The notes: generated by a model not told the origin, from the letters alone. A stretch of DNA of 36,595 nt from Tritonibacter scottomollicae (GCF_003003215.1 NZ_PVUF01000022.1:1-36595); one strand, 5' to 3'; positions 16,338-24,715 are shown, counted from the first letter of the stretch. Numbers and translations: made by a program.

Positions 16338-17257
16338 TCTGCCAGTCCGTTGCTAAGTGTCATTTGAGGGCAGTAGCCGAGGTCTCGCCGTGCGGCACTG
16401 ATATCCAGCGTCAGCGACCGACCCAAGGAGACGACCGCCTGGCGGGTCAGGGTGGGTTCTGCTCCTCCGCGCAGAAGTGCGCCGCGCTCTGCAAGCCCGG
16501 CCAGCGTATAGGCCAGCCCATAGGGGAGGGGGATGCGGCGTGGTTTGTAATTTCCGTGCACGCAGACCATTTCGGCAAGCTGACGGAAGCTGAAAGCTTC
16601 GCCCGAGGTGATGTTCCAGACACGTCCTCCGGGGCCGCCTGCCGCTAGGCGCATGGCCCGCGCGGCATCGCTGCGATGGGTCAGGTCGATCTGCGCGCGC
16701 CCGCCAGAAATCAGTGGCAGGATACCGCGTTCCAGGGTTGCACGGAGCCGTGGCAGAAGCGCGCGGTCGTGTAGTCCGTAGATCGCACGGGGGCGGATTG
16801 CTGTGCATCGCATCGCCCCGTTCTGCGCCAGCACCAGGGTTTCGGCCTGTCGTTTGCTGTTTGCATAGGGCGACAACGCCCGCTCAGGCAGGGGGGCGCC
16901 CTCTGTCAGGTTGAACCTGTCTGTCCCGTCCGCATAGAGGCTGGGGGTGGAGGCAAAGACGAAGCGGGCAACGCCGGCCTTACCTGTGGCATTCAGCAGG
17001 CGTTCGGTGGCCGTCACATTGGCGGCATGAAAGGCGTCCGGGCTGCCCCAGCCACCGCTCATCGCGGCGCAGTGAAACACAGCATCGACTTCACCCACGA
17101 GGGTGACCAGCTCGTCCTGAACAAGATCCGCCGCGACAAACCCAGGTAGGTCGACGGTGCGCCGGGCCGTCGTGCGCAGGGTCCAGCCGTGGGAGGTCAG
17201 CTCTGACACCAAGGCACGGCCCAGGCAGCCGCTGGCCCCTGTAATCAATGCCTTCAT
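16325..17257 (-). CDS. NAD(P)-dependent epimerase / 3beta-HSD-like reductase
   Basis: 310 residues, an extended short-chain dehydrogenase. The nucleotide loop is GASGCLG (residues 7-13), the catalytic Tyr-Lys pair is Y131 and K135 in PYANSK, and the Ser/Thr partner lies in FASTPSLYADG near 101-111. The closest functional analogue by context is OleD, which reduces the beta-keto acid formed by a thiolase-like enzyme; sugar or steroid epimerases are alternatives. The ATG overlaps the KAS III stop by one base (TGATG in coding direction), and its own end overlaps the MBL gene. Confidence 0.85.
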   Translation of the reverse strand: MKALITGASGCLGRALVSELTSHGWTLRTTARRTVDLPGFVAADLVQDELVTLVGEVDAVFHCAAMSGGWGSPDAFHAANVTATERLLNATGKAGVARFVFASTPSLYADGTDRFNLTEGAPLPERALSPYANSKRQAETLVLAQNGAMRCTAIRPRAIYGLHDRALLPRLRATLERGILPLISGGRAQIDLTHRSDAARAMRLAAGGPGGRVWNITSGEAFSFRQLAEMVCVHGNYKPRRIPLPYGLAYTLAGLAERGALLRGGAEPTLTRQAVVSLGRSLTLDISAARRDLGYCPQMTLSNGLAECFA

Positions 17258-18240
17258 CAGAACCTCACAACCGTGCCGCCAATGGAAATGCCAGCGGAGG
17301 TGCCGACCAACAATGCTGTCTGTCCACGCTTTAGCGCGCCGGATCGGACCGCGTGGTCAAGCGTAGTCGGGATCGACGCGGCGACCTGGTTTCCGGTTTG
17401 GGCAAATATGTTCACGACCTGATCGCTGTCAAAGCGCAAGGCACGCGTTATATGAGAGAGCGCCTGAGCACTGGCCTGATGGGGCACCACGCAATCCAGC
17501 TGGTCCGGCCTCAGCCCGGCGCGCTCCAACAACCCTGCCAGAAAACGCGGCAGCCGGCGCGAGGCGACCCGGAAGGCCAGTCCGCCATCCATCTGAAACA
17601 GCGCGTCGCCCGGTGCGGTTCCCCGTGCCGGGTTGCTGCGTGTTCCCCCGGCGGCGAGCACACAGGCCTCTTTGCCCTCGGAATAGGTTTCAAATCCGTG
17701 AGCGAGAATTGCGCCCTCATCGCTGCCGAGGACAACCGCTGCCGCACCATCGCCGAAAATCGCAGCGCTCTCCGGCTGAGACCAGTCCAGCCCGACCGAG
17801 GCGATATCTGCCGAAAAGACAAGCACCCGGCGTGCGCGCCCAGCGGAGAGCCACATGTTGGCCACATCGAGCGCTTGCAGGAAGCTCAGGCAGGTGGCGT
17901 TGATGTCAAACGCCGGTATGCCAGACGTCGCAAGCCCGAGGCGGTTCTGCACCAGAACAGATGTCGAGGGGATCGGTTGCTCCATCACACCGCAGGCTCC
18001 AAGGATCAGATCCAGCTCCTCTGGCTGGCAGCCGGCCATGTGCAGCGCCTGTTCTGCCGCTGTGGTTGCCATATAGGACGACGTCTCATCCGCATCGGCC
18101 ACGTGTCGGGATCGGATGCCAAAGCGGGAGAAGCTCTGTCCCTCCTGCCAGCCAAGGCGGGCGTCTATTTCGGCGGACGAGACGTCCTGCCGGGGCAGGT
18201 AGCTGCCGGTGCCCAGAATGGTCGTCGCTGTCGGAAACAT
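17257..18240 (-). CDS. KAS III-like ketosynthase (3-oxoacyl-ACP synthase III / OleA-like)
   Basis: 327 residues from ATG 18238-18240, the normal length and N-terminus (MFPTATTILGTGSYLP) of the family; a longer open frame to 18501 would run into the divergent sulfotransferase and has no family match. The catalytic triad is complete: C117 in DINATCLSF, H254 in VVPHQAS and N284 in QTGNQVAASIP. The first-half GIRSRH and final GTSAGISIGG motifs also match. The Asn context (GNQVAASIP, not the FabH-type GNTSAASIP) and gene company point to a special role, not housekeeping fatty-acid initiation. It would condense an acyl-CoA or acyl-ACP with a second acyl unit. It heads the four-gene operon. Confidence 0.88.
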   Translation of the reverse strand: MFPTATTILGTGSYLPRQDVSSAEIDARLGWQEGQSFSRFGIRSRHVADADETSSYMATTAAEQALHMAGCQPEELDLILGACGVMEQPIPSTSVLVQNRLGLATSGIPAFDINATCLSFLQALDVANMWLSAGRARRVLVFSADIASVGLDWSQPESAAIFGDGAAAVVLGSDEGAILAHGFETYSEGKEACVLAAGGTRSNPARGTAPGDALFQMDGGLAFRVASRRLPRFLAGLLERAGLRPDQLDCVVPHQASAQALSHITRALRFDSDQVVNIFAQTGNQVAASIPTTLDHAVRSGALKRGQTALLVGTSAGISIGGTVVRF

Positions 18241-18258
18241 GTCTTTGAAGGCTCTTTT

Positions 18259-18271
18259 TGAACGTCGTTCA
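18259..18271. promoter_or_regulatory. Palindrome in the divergent KAS III / sulfotransferase promoter region
   Basis: TGAACG-T-CGTTCA is a perfect 6+1+6 palindrome 19 bases upstream of the KAS III start. A TATAT-like stretch follows on the right (18271-18276), so on the minus strand the palindrome lies just downstream of a possible -10. The form is typical of TetR-type operators; its regulator is not identified in the window. Confidence 0.5.
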
Positions 18272-18277
18272 TATACA

Positions 18278-18306
18278 TTGACATCGCAACCTCGGTCGTC
18301 AAGGAT
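18278..18306 (+). promoter_or_regulatory. Possible promoter of the sulfotransferase gene
   Basis: TTGACA (18278-18283) is a consensus -35 box; a 17-base spacer leads to AAGGAT (18301-18306), a weak -10. It would give a leader of about 85 bases before the ATG at 18400. Confidence 0.35.
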
Positions 18307-18399
18307 TGATTTTAAAACCAAATTCAGAATTCCCGTTGAGGCCTCACGCATGACGCGAACCCGCAAAACTTCCCCCGACATGTTCGGCACGCAGGCCAC

Positions 18400-19446
18400 A
18401 TGAGCGGCCTGACCCAGCCAGCGGTACTGCCACGTGGGGGGCTGATCCTTGGATCGGCCCGCTGTGGATCGACGTTGGTGTCGGATATCCTCAACAGACA
18501 TCCGGCCATCCTGTCCGTCTCTGAATTATTTTCGACCGTGGGGCCGCATGCCTTGCGCCCGGACGTCCTGTCGGGAAAGCGGTTTTGGCGCAATCTGTCG
18601 CGGCCCTCTCGTGCGTTGTCGCAGGTCGGTAATCCCGATAGTGCCCCGCGGGAGTTTCTCTATGGAAAGGGGCAGGCGCCAGAGCATGACCCCTGGCTTT
18701 GCCCTCCGATCCTTGCGATCACGCTGCCACATCTGACGGACACTCCTGACGATCTCTTTCGCCAGCTGGCGCAGGATGTACCGCAGTGGCCAAGTCGCAG
18801 TCTGGCGGATCAGTATCGGGCGCTTTTTGCGACATTGGCTGCCAAACTCGAAAACCAGCCCGTCTGGGTGGAGCGTTCGGGCGGATCGCTGCTGGCGTCG
18901 GGCACTCTGTTGGACATGTTTCCCGAGGCGCGACCGGTTCTACTGACACGCAGCGGCCCAGATACGGCGCTGTCTATGCGCGACTACCCCGCCACGCGGC
19001 TGGCGATCTGGATGTGGCGCAGGTTGAACTGGGTAGGCATTGATCTGCTCTCCCCGCGCCGCCACTATGGGCGAGGCGGGATCTGGCCATTGATCGCGTC
19101 TCTGGGAGGTCTTGGCGGCCTGCGCCATATCCTGAACAGTCGCCCCTCGTTGACCGATTGCGGGGCCTTCTGGTCCGAGCTCACCTGCAGAGGGACGGAG
19201 GCTCTGCGCGGGCATTCGCCTCTGGTCGTGTCATATGAACGTCTGTGCGAGGCCCCAGCCGAGGAGATCACGCGCCTTGGCCTCTATCTCGCGGATGAGG
19301 CCCCACAGGAGTGGGTCGCCGCCAGTGCAGCCCTGCCAGAAAAACGGCCCTCGCGATTGGCGGCGCTGGGCGCAGCGGATCGGGACGAGCTCCTGCGGGC
19401 CTGCGCCCGTGGCGAGGACGCCCTGAGCAGATATCGCGAGGCGTGA
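18400..19446 (+). CDS. PAPS-dependent sulfotransferase
   Basis: 348 residues. LILGSARCGSTLVSDILNRH (about 15-34) is the 5'-phosphosulfate loop of the sulfotransferase superfamily, and PVLLTRSGPDTALSMRDYP fits the 3'-phosphate-binding strand and helix. SELF after the loop is also common in bacterial Stf0-like enzymes. The enzyme would move sulfate from PAPS to a hydroxyl or amine; the acceptor is unknown. It is divergent from the KAS III operon over 159 bases, and an acceptor made by that operon (for example a hydroxylated fatty-acid derivative) is an attractive but unproven idea. The ribosome site before the ATG is weak. No PAPS synthesis gene lies in the window. Confidence 0.8.
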   Translation: MSGLTQPAVLPRGGLILGSARCGSTLVSDILNRHPAILSVSELFSTVGPHALRPDVLSGKRFWRNLSRPSRALSQVGNPDSAPREFLYGKGQAPEHDPWLCPPILAITLPHLTDTPDDLFRQLAQDVPQWPSRSLADQYRALFATLAAKLENQPVWVERSGGSLLASGTLLDMFPEARPVLLTRSGPDTALSMRDYPATRLAIWMWRRLNWVGIDLLSPRRHYGRGGIWPLIASLGGLGGLRHILNSRPSLTDCGAFWSELTCRGTEALRGHSPLVVSYERLCEAPAEEITRLGLYLADEAPQEWVAASAALPEKRPSRLAALGAADRDELLRACARGEDALSRYREA

Positions 19447-19673
19447 TCTGGTTGAGCGGGCAGTGGCGCGTCAAAACCTCCCGGATGTACGGGTCGTGTT
19501 CGCAACCATGCAATCGCCGCCGGACCTACACATTTGCGTCAGGCGCTTGCTCTCGCAGGGCGATCTGCTAGCACTTAAGAGAGCGGTTGGTGTGGGAACT
19601 TCTGTCTGTTTGCGCCGTTTTCCCGAGAGACCGGATTGGCGAGGGTGTATCCCGGAGAACGGAGTTTGACGCG

Positions 19674-20339
19674 ATGTTGACAAGACGACACTTTATTTTG
19701 ACCTCGGCTGCCCTGTTTTCAGCGCCGATAGCTGGACCTGCTTTGGCGAGTGGACGTCCCTCGGCTGCCCGCAAGGCTGCATGGGATGCACAGGTGACAC
19801 CGGCGGGGTATGATCCTGCGACCACTAACCCTTGGGGCTTTCACCCACGCTTCCTGCCGCAGCGCGTGGAGGCCAATGATGGGTTGGTGCCCGGTGACAT
19901 CCACGTCGATGCGGTGGCCCGGTACCTCTATCATATCGAAGAGGAGGGCACCGCGATGCGCTATGGCGTGGCGATCGCCAAGGGCAACCTCTACGAGCCG
20001 GGCACTTATACCATCCGCCGCAAGGTTGAATGGCCGACCTGGACACCAACGCCGAGCATGATCAAGCGTGATCCTGCGGCCTATGAGCAATTTGCTGACG
20101 GGATGGATCCGGGGCCGCGCAACGCGCTGGGCTCGCGTGCGCTCTATCTCTTTGTCGGCAACCGGGACACCTATCTACGCATTCACGGCACCCCGCATCC
20201 GCGCTCGATCGGCGGACGCGCAAGCTCGGGCTGCGTGCGGATGGTCATGGCGCATATCAACGACCTTTATCCGAACGTCAGGGTCGGCTCGACCGCCCAT
20301 CTTTATGCCGCAGAAAAATATGCCACGGCACAAAGCTGA
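19674..20339 (+). CDS. L,D-transpeptidase (YkuD domain), Tat-type signal
   Basis: 221 residues from ATG 19674 (GGAG upstream). The N-terminus MLTRRHFILTSAALFSAP has a twin-arginine motif (TRRHFIL) and a cleavage site near ALA-SG (residues 23-27). The catalytic signature HGTPHPRSIG...SSGCVRM is at residues 171-190, with H171 and nucleophile C187. Such enzymes act in the periplasm, forming 3-3 cross-links in peptidoglycan or attaching lipoproteins. This form (ErfK/YbiS/YnhG type) lacks a LysM domain and has no extra domains. It converges with a small lipoprotein gene. Confidence 0.9.
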   Translation: MLTRRHFILTSAALFSAPIAGPALASGRPSAARKAAWDAQVTPAGYDPATTNPWGFHPRFLPQRVEANDGLVPGDIHVDAVARYLYHIEEEGTAMRYGVAIAKGNLYEPGTYTIRRKVEWPTWTPTPSMIKRDPAAYEQFADGMDPGPRNALGSRALYLFVGNRDTYLRIHGTPHPRSIGGRASSGCVRMVMAHINDLYPNVRVGSTAHLYAAEKYATAQS

Positions 20340-20358
20340 CATATGAGTTGAGACTGCT

Positions 20359-20384
20359 GCTGCCCCGAGACTTGTCAGGGCAGC
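20359..20384. terminator. Candidate bidirectional terminator
   Basis: GCTGCCC (20359-20365) and GGGCAGC (20378-20384) form a 7-bp stem with a 12-nt loop between two convergent genes. No T-tract is visible. Confidence 0.45.
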
Positions 20385-20390
20385 GCGTCC

Positions 20391-20642
20391 TCAGCCCTCG
20401 CGCGCGACGCAGATCGGGTTGCCGCTCGCGGTACGCAGTGGCAGCAGCGTGGTTTCCACCTGACCATTGTGCATGTACCAGTAGCAGCCATCTTCGGGCA
20501 GCACACGCGCGGTTGCGAGGTTCTGGTTCGGGCCCGCAAGCGTGGCCACTGCTTCGGGAACATTGCCGACGGTACCGCCAGGCGCTGTGCATGCGCCCAA
20601 CACCAGTCCGGCGACCAAGATGAAACCTATCTGACGTGCCAC
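20391..20642 (-). CDS. Small predicted lipoprotein
   Basis: 83 residues with a lipoprotein signal peptide (MARQIGFILVAGLVLGAC, lipobox LVLGAC, Cys18). The mature part is about 65 residues, with PEDGCYWYMHNGQVETTLLP and GNPICVARE; the two cysteines could form a disulfide. I have no functional assignment, but the shape is that of a conserved small envelope protein of Rhodobacterales. It converges with the L,D-transpeptidase gene. Confidence 0.7.
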   Translation of the reverse strand: MARQIGFILVAGLVLGACTAPGGTVGNVPEAVATLAGPNQNLATARVLPEDGCYWYMHNGQVETTLLPLRTASGNPICVAREG

Positions 20643-21021
20643 ATTAGACCTCTGCTATGCATAATTCTGTTCTACAGCCATACTGACACCGCAAGACAGA
20701 GACGGCAACGTGTTCGCGTCTTGCTACGATGGTTTGCGGGCATGGTGCTTGCTCCGGTCAGGTTGTGCCTTGTGGTCTGTTCCTGCCTTCTGATGGGCGC
20801 GGTGGTGGCGCTCGATTTGACAGAACTCACGCAGGAGGCGCAATATCCGCTTTTTCCATGCCGCCCAAACGCTCCGCGAAGCGTCCGTGGAGCCGCTTTG
20901 GTGCGTGAGGCCGGCCCAGGATAGGACGTTTGGCGCCGATAGGCCTGCCGGGTTCAGGCCATTTGGTTGCGGCATGAGCGAATTCCTGCAACCTGTACGT
21001 GAGACCAGCAGAGGATGAATC
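20643..21021. other. Intergenic stretch without a convincing gene
   Basis: About 380 bases between divergent genes. A plus-strand frame at 20742-20924 would give a 60-residue peptide with a signal-like start (MVLAPVRLCLVVCSCLLMG), but it lacks a ribosome site and any family match. The rest should hold the promoters of the lipoprotein and lytic transglycosylase genes. Confidence 0.4.
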
Positions 21022-22161
21022 ATGTCTATGAACAGACGACAATTCGGCGCTATTGCCGCTGCCTTCGGATTGGCGGGCTGTAGCGGTGTCAGTACGACAA
21101 GCGGACCCGTGCCGTCAGGGCTTGCCGATGATCTGCGCCCGGCACGGAATGCAGGGTACGACAGCTGGGTCGCGAGTTTCCGAGAGCGCGCGGTGAGCCA
21201 GGGCTTTTCACGAGATCTGCTGTCGGCGGCCTTTCGGGGCACGGGCTACCTTCCCGGTGTCGTGAAACGGGATCGCAACCAAACCGAATTCAAGCGCACG
21301 CTAGAGGATTATTTGTCCATCGCAGTCTCTGATGAGCGGGTCAGCAAGGGGCGTGCTGCCTACGCACGTCATCGCTCGACGCTGGCGGCTATCGAGCGGA
21401 AATACGGGGTCGAGGCGCATGTCGTGACGGCCATTTGGGGGCTTGAGAGCTTTTTTGGCGAGCGACGCGGCAATGTACCCGTTGTCTCGGCCACTTCGAC
21501 GCTGGCCTATGATGGCCGTCGTGGGCAGCTGTTTGAAAAACAGTTGATTGCGGCCCTCAAGATCCTCGAAGGGGGGCATGTCGCGCCGCGTGACTTGACA
21601 GGGAGCTGGGCGGGAGCGATGGGCCACACCCAGTTCATTCCCACGTCGTATCTGTCGTTTGCGGTCGATTTCACCGGCGACGGGCGCAAGGACATCTGGT
21701 CCGACGACCCGAGCGACTCCTTGGCGTCCACGGCGGCCTATCTGTCGCGCAATGGGTGGCAAACGGGGCTGGCCTGGGGGGGCGAGGCAGGGGCAAACGC
21801 GCCTGCAGGAACTGTCATCCAGCCGCAAGCCGGAGGGCCAAAGTTCTCGACAACCGCAAACTTCCGCGCTCTGAAACGCTATAATAATTCGGATGCTTAT
21901 GCGATCGGAGTTGGACACCTGTCTGACCGTATTGCAGGTCGTGGTCCACTGCGTGGCAGTTTCCCACCGGACAAATACGGTCTGACAAAAGATGACCGTA
22001 TCGCCCTGCAGCGAGGATTGACGTCCAGCGGATTTGGAACCGGCGGTGCAGATGGCGTGATTGGACCAAAGACCCGAGAGGCCATCAGTGCCTATCAACA
22101 GCGACAGGGCTTGCCGGTAACGGGAGAGCCTTCCTTGGAGCTGTTGCGCCGGTTGGGCTGA
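21022..22161 (+). CDS. Lytic murein transglycosylase (MltB/SLT_2 type) with peptidoglycan-binding domain
   Basis: 379 residues. The N-terminus MSMNRRQFGAIAAAFGLAGC combines a twin-arginine-like motif (NRRQFG) with a lipobox (LAGC, Cys20), so it is probably a Tat-exported lipoprotein. The catalytic domain spans about 45-300, with the catalytic E142 in AIWGLESFFGERRGN, GAMGHTQFIPTSYLSFAVDF and DIWSDDPSDSLASTAAYL, all MltB-family hallmarks. Residues 320-379 form a peptidoglycan_binding_1 domain (LQRGLTSSGFGTGGADGVIG then REAISAYQQRQGLPVTG). It cleaves glycan strands to 1,6-anhydro ends at the outer membrane. ATG 21022 is chosen; GAGGATGAATC upstream gives a weak ribosome site. Confidence 0.92.
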   Translation: MSMNRRQFGAIAAAFGLAGCSGVSTTSGPVPSGLADDLRPARNAGYDSWVASFRERAVSQGFSRDLLSAAFRGTGYLPGVVKRDRNQTEFKRTLEDYLSIAVSDERVSKGRAAYARHRSTLAAIERKYGVEAHVVTAIWGLESFFGERRGNVPVVSATSTLAYDGRRGQLFEKQLIAALKILEGGHVAPRDLTGSWAGAMGHTQFIPTSYLSFAVDFTGDGRKDIWSDDPSDSLASTAAYLSRNGWQTGLAWGGEAGANAPAGTVIQPQAGGPKFSTTANFRALKRYNNSDAYAIGVGHLSDRIAGRGPLRGSFPPDKYGLTKDDRIALQRGLTSSGFGTGGADGVIGPKTREAISAYQQRQGLPVTGEPSLELLRRLG

Positions 22162-22178
22162 CCTAGCTCTTTGCTTGT

Positions 22179-22206
22179 GATCCGGCGGTGGTCATACCGC
22201 CGGATC
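22179..22206. terminator. Strong stem-loop between convergent genes
   Basis: An 11-bp perfect stem (GATCCGGCGGT and ACCGCCGGATC) with a 6-nt loop lies between the ends of the lytic transglycosylase gene and the beta-helix protein gene. Its symmetry fits a bidirectional terminator, although it lacks a clear T-tract. Confidence 0.65.
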
Positions 22207-22241
22207 GCTACGCTTGAGGGGCCGTAAATGGCGGTCGGTCC

Positions 22242-24539
22242 TTAGTATGGTGCGGCGCAATCACCGAGCGTGCTATTGGTCATCACCGTGCCGTTGATCG
22301 ACAGGTCGCCGCCCGCGTCGTTGGTGATGCTGGTGCCGGACCAGGAGCTGGTGTCTGCGCTGCATCCGGCTGGGCTGTTGGCGACAGTGATCTCGCCAGT
22401 GACATTGGTGACCGGCCCATAGAAATTCACACCTGCTGTTGTGGCAGCGTTTATGGTTGTATCCGCAAAGGTCACATCCCGGATTGCCCCACCGTTGAAG
22501 CCCCAGCTGTCTCCCAGCATGAATATGCCATGGGTCCCTGCGTTGTTGATCTCTATGTTTTCAAAGTCGATATTCTGCACCGGGTTGAGGAACACGCCCG
22601 CACGGCTGGTGTCGTTGATCACGATATTGCGGAAGCTCATGTCTTCTGTGATGCCATCCAGCCTGAGGGCGTCGACGAACATCAGCCCGTTGATCCCGCC
22701 GGTCAGTACCGCACCATCGATACTGACCTGTCCGCTTGACTGCATGACAACCAGATCCATGTCACTGCCCTGTTGACTGTTGTCCAGAACCACATTGGTC
22801 ATGTTCAATCCATCGACGCCCACAGCCAGAATTGCCTCGCGGCGGCTGTTGGTAATGGTGATGTCGTTCAACTCCAATCCGGTGGAAGCGGCGACCACTG
22901 TGTAGTCACCGCTTTCGGTGCTGATATCCGAGGCGAGAAAGAAGCCATAGGTCACGTCATCCATGCGAATGCCATCAAAGCGCGCATCCGTAAGGCCGAT
23001 CGCATTGATCCCGGAATTCGGAACCGAGCTTGGATTGTAAACGCTGAACTCACACAGGGTGTTGTCCTCACAGGTCGGCATGTCACTCAGCCGCGCCTGG
23101 CTCAAGCTGAAGTTTCCTACGCTACGGAGCAGAAAGCCGTTTTCGCCGGGCGCCGTGATCTGTGCACCGGTCACAGCGATATGCGTGCCTCCGGTTGCGG
23201 AGAACCCGTTGCCGCCCACATTGGCGATGGAAAGGTCGGTGAAGCTGGCATTGCTGACATTCGACAGGTGAATGGCATCACCCCGGCTGCCAGAAATAGC
23301 CACATCAGCGATGTGGAAACCATCGACATTGCTGGCGGTGATGCCTTGGTCTCCGCCAGAAAGCGTAAGGCTTTGCGCCCGGCTGTCATCTGCCATTGTC
23401 AGCAGCGCGACGGCGGCGCCGGACCCGGCTGGTGCCATGGCGCTGCTCTCTTGCAGGGTGGTTGGCGCGCCTCTGTTGGCCATCCGTATCTGACGTCCGC
23501 TTTCGGCCTGCAACACCACCGAGCCGCCGCCGCCGACGAGTGTTTGTCCCTCGGACAGAACAAGCCCCGAGGTCGTGAAATCGCCGGATGCAAAGACCAG
23601 CCCGTTTTCGCCGGTACCGACCAGGGCCTCCTGCAAGTTACCTCCTGCATCTATTCGGGCAAAACGACCGAGGGCTTGCCCTGCCAGGCTGACCGCCTCG
23701 ACCGGGCCAAATGCGCCGGAGCGTGTTGTCACCCGGCGTCGGCGTTCCACATCGCGGGTCAAGCGGTTGGCGCCAAAGCCACCGGCTGAGGTGGCGTTGG
23801 AAGACCGTGCATTCGACCCAAAGGGGATCGTCAGTGCGGCATAGGCGCTGGTGTCGGTGCTGCCGGAGCTTCGGTCCGCACGCAGGCCGGCCCGAACACG
23901 CGCGCCAGATCGCGTCCCAAACAGGTTGTCCAATGCCACTTCCGCGCGGGCCGTGGCGCCGCTGTAGGAGGCACCGTCTGAATGTTCAAAAGAGAAGCCG
24001 CCGCCGAAAAGGCCAAAACTGCCGCCGCCAAGAGAGGCAAATTGGATGCGGGCCCCAAGTTCCATATCCGCGCCTTTGAGGGCAAGGCTGCGACCGCTTC
24101 TGAAGCGGATTGTTCCGTCCATTTCTGCCAAAGAGTCAAATCGGCTGTCGCTGCGGTTCTTGGTACCAACAGGAACGTAGGCATTCAGACGCGCCTGAAA
24201 CACGCCGTGTTGCAGCTCGCCGCTCAGGCCGACCTGGCCAAATCGGTTGCCCATGTCATCTGCAGAACTGTCCGCAAAGATCCCGGTGCCAATCATCCAG
24301 CCATTTGCCAAATTGGTGCGGCGCATCGCTTCGAGACTGAATGCAGAGTGGGAATTGTCGTCACGCGCGAAAGAGAGACGCGCAATGGTTGCGCTGTTGT
24401 CGCGCACGGACAAAGGGAAGGTCAGTGCGAGACCGCCTTGCAGCCCGTCTTGATGGTAAATTTGCAGGTCGGCGGCCGATACGGCAGTTGTGGCCAGCAT
24501 AAGGGACAGCCCTGACAGGGCTGTGAGACGCAAAGTCAT
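22242..24539 (-). CDS. Inverse-autotransporter-like outer-membrane protein with right-handed beta-helix passenger
   Basis: 765 residues from ATG 24537-24539, which begins a clear Sec signal peptide (MTLRLTALSGLSLMLATTAV, cleavage near residue 22-23). Residues 24-240 are alternating amphipathic strands rich in Gly and aromatic residues (FGLFGGGFSFEHSDG, VRAGLRADRSSGSTDTSAYA), like an outer-membrane barrel. The linker NRLTRDVERRRRV (258-270) resembles the R-x-V-x-R-D conserved after the barrel of intimin/invasin-type inverse autotransporters. From about 300 to the end run parallel beta-helix coils of the 'dItnv..nGi.l....v..v.i.' type, for example DGFHIADVAISGSRGDAIHL. There are four cysteines in the last half. 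The C-terminus has no barrel, so the passenger follows the pore, as in type Ve secretion. A function in adhesion or polysaccharide binding is an inference. Confidence 0.72.
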   Translation of the reverse strand: MTLRLTALSGLSLMLATTAVSAADLQIYHQDGLQGGLALTFPLSVRDNSATIARLSFARDDNSHSAFSLEAMRRTNLANGWMIGTGIFADSSADDMGNRFGQVGLSGELQHGVFQARLNAYVPVGTKNRSDSRFDSLAEMDGTIRFRSGRSLALKGADMELGARIQFASLGGGSFGLFGGGFSFEHSDGASYSGATARAEVALDNLFGTRSGARVRAGLRADRSSGSTDTSAYAALTIPFGSNARSSNATSAGGFGANRLTRDVERRRRVTTRSGAFGPVEAVSLAGQALGRFARIDAGGNLQEALVGTGENGLVFASGDFTTSGLVLSEGQTLVGGGGSVVLQAESGRQIRMANRGAPTTLQESSAMAPAGSGAAVALLTMADDSRAQSLTLSGGDQGITASNVDGFHIADVAISGSRGDAIHLSNVSNASFTDLSIANVGGNGFSATGGTHIAVTGAQITAPGENGFLLRSVGNFSLSQARLSDMPTCEDNTLCEFSVYNPSSVPNSGINAIGLTDARFDGIRMDDVTYGFFLASDISTESGDYTVVAASTGLELNDITITNSRREAILAVGVDGLNMTNVVLDNSQQGSDMDLVVMQSSGQVSIDGAVLTGGINGLMFVDALRLDGITEDMSFRNIVINDTSRAGVFLNPVQNIDFENIEINNAGTHGIFMLGDSWGFNGGAIRDVTFADTTINAATTAGVNFYGPVTNVTGEITVANSPAGCSADTSSWSGTSITNDAGGDLSINGTVMTNSTLGDCAAPY

Positions 24540-24715
24540 TTGGTGAGTGTCCGTAGGTTTTGGCCGAGCTGGACATTTGGCTGGGTGTGGCAGCCCGCCT
24601 GATATTGACTTTGACCCCGACACACAATGCGACTGTTTGACAAAAACATTTCAAAGACAGGTGCTTGCGGCGGTTGCCTTGTGACCGGAAGGTCGATCAG
24701 AGCCAGTGCGTCAGT

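Noticed and set aside
17257-18501. Longer version of the KAS III gene starting at 18501
   Set aside because: It would add 87 residues without family match and overlap the divergent sulfotransferase gene.
22773-23789. Plus-strand open frame of over 300 codons opposite the beta-helix protein
   Set aside because: The opposite strand encodes a coherent secreted protein with signal peptide; this frame shows no domain and arises from the repeat-rich coding sequence.
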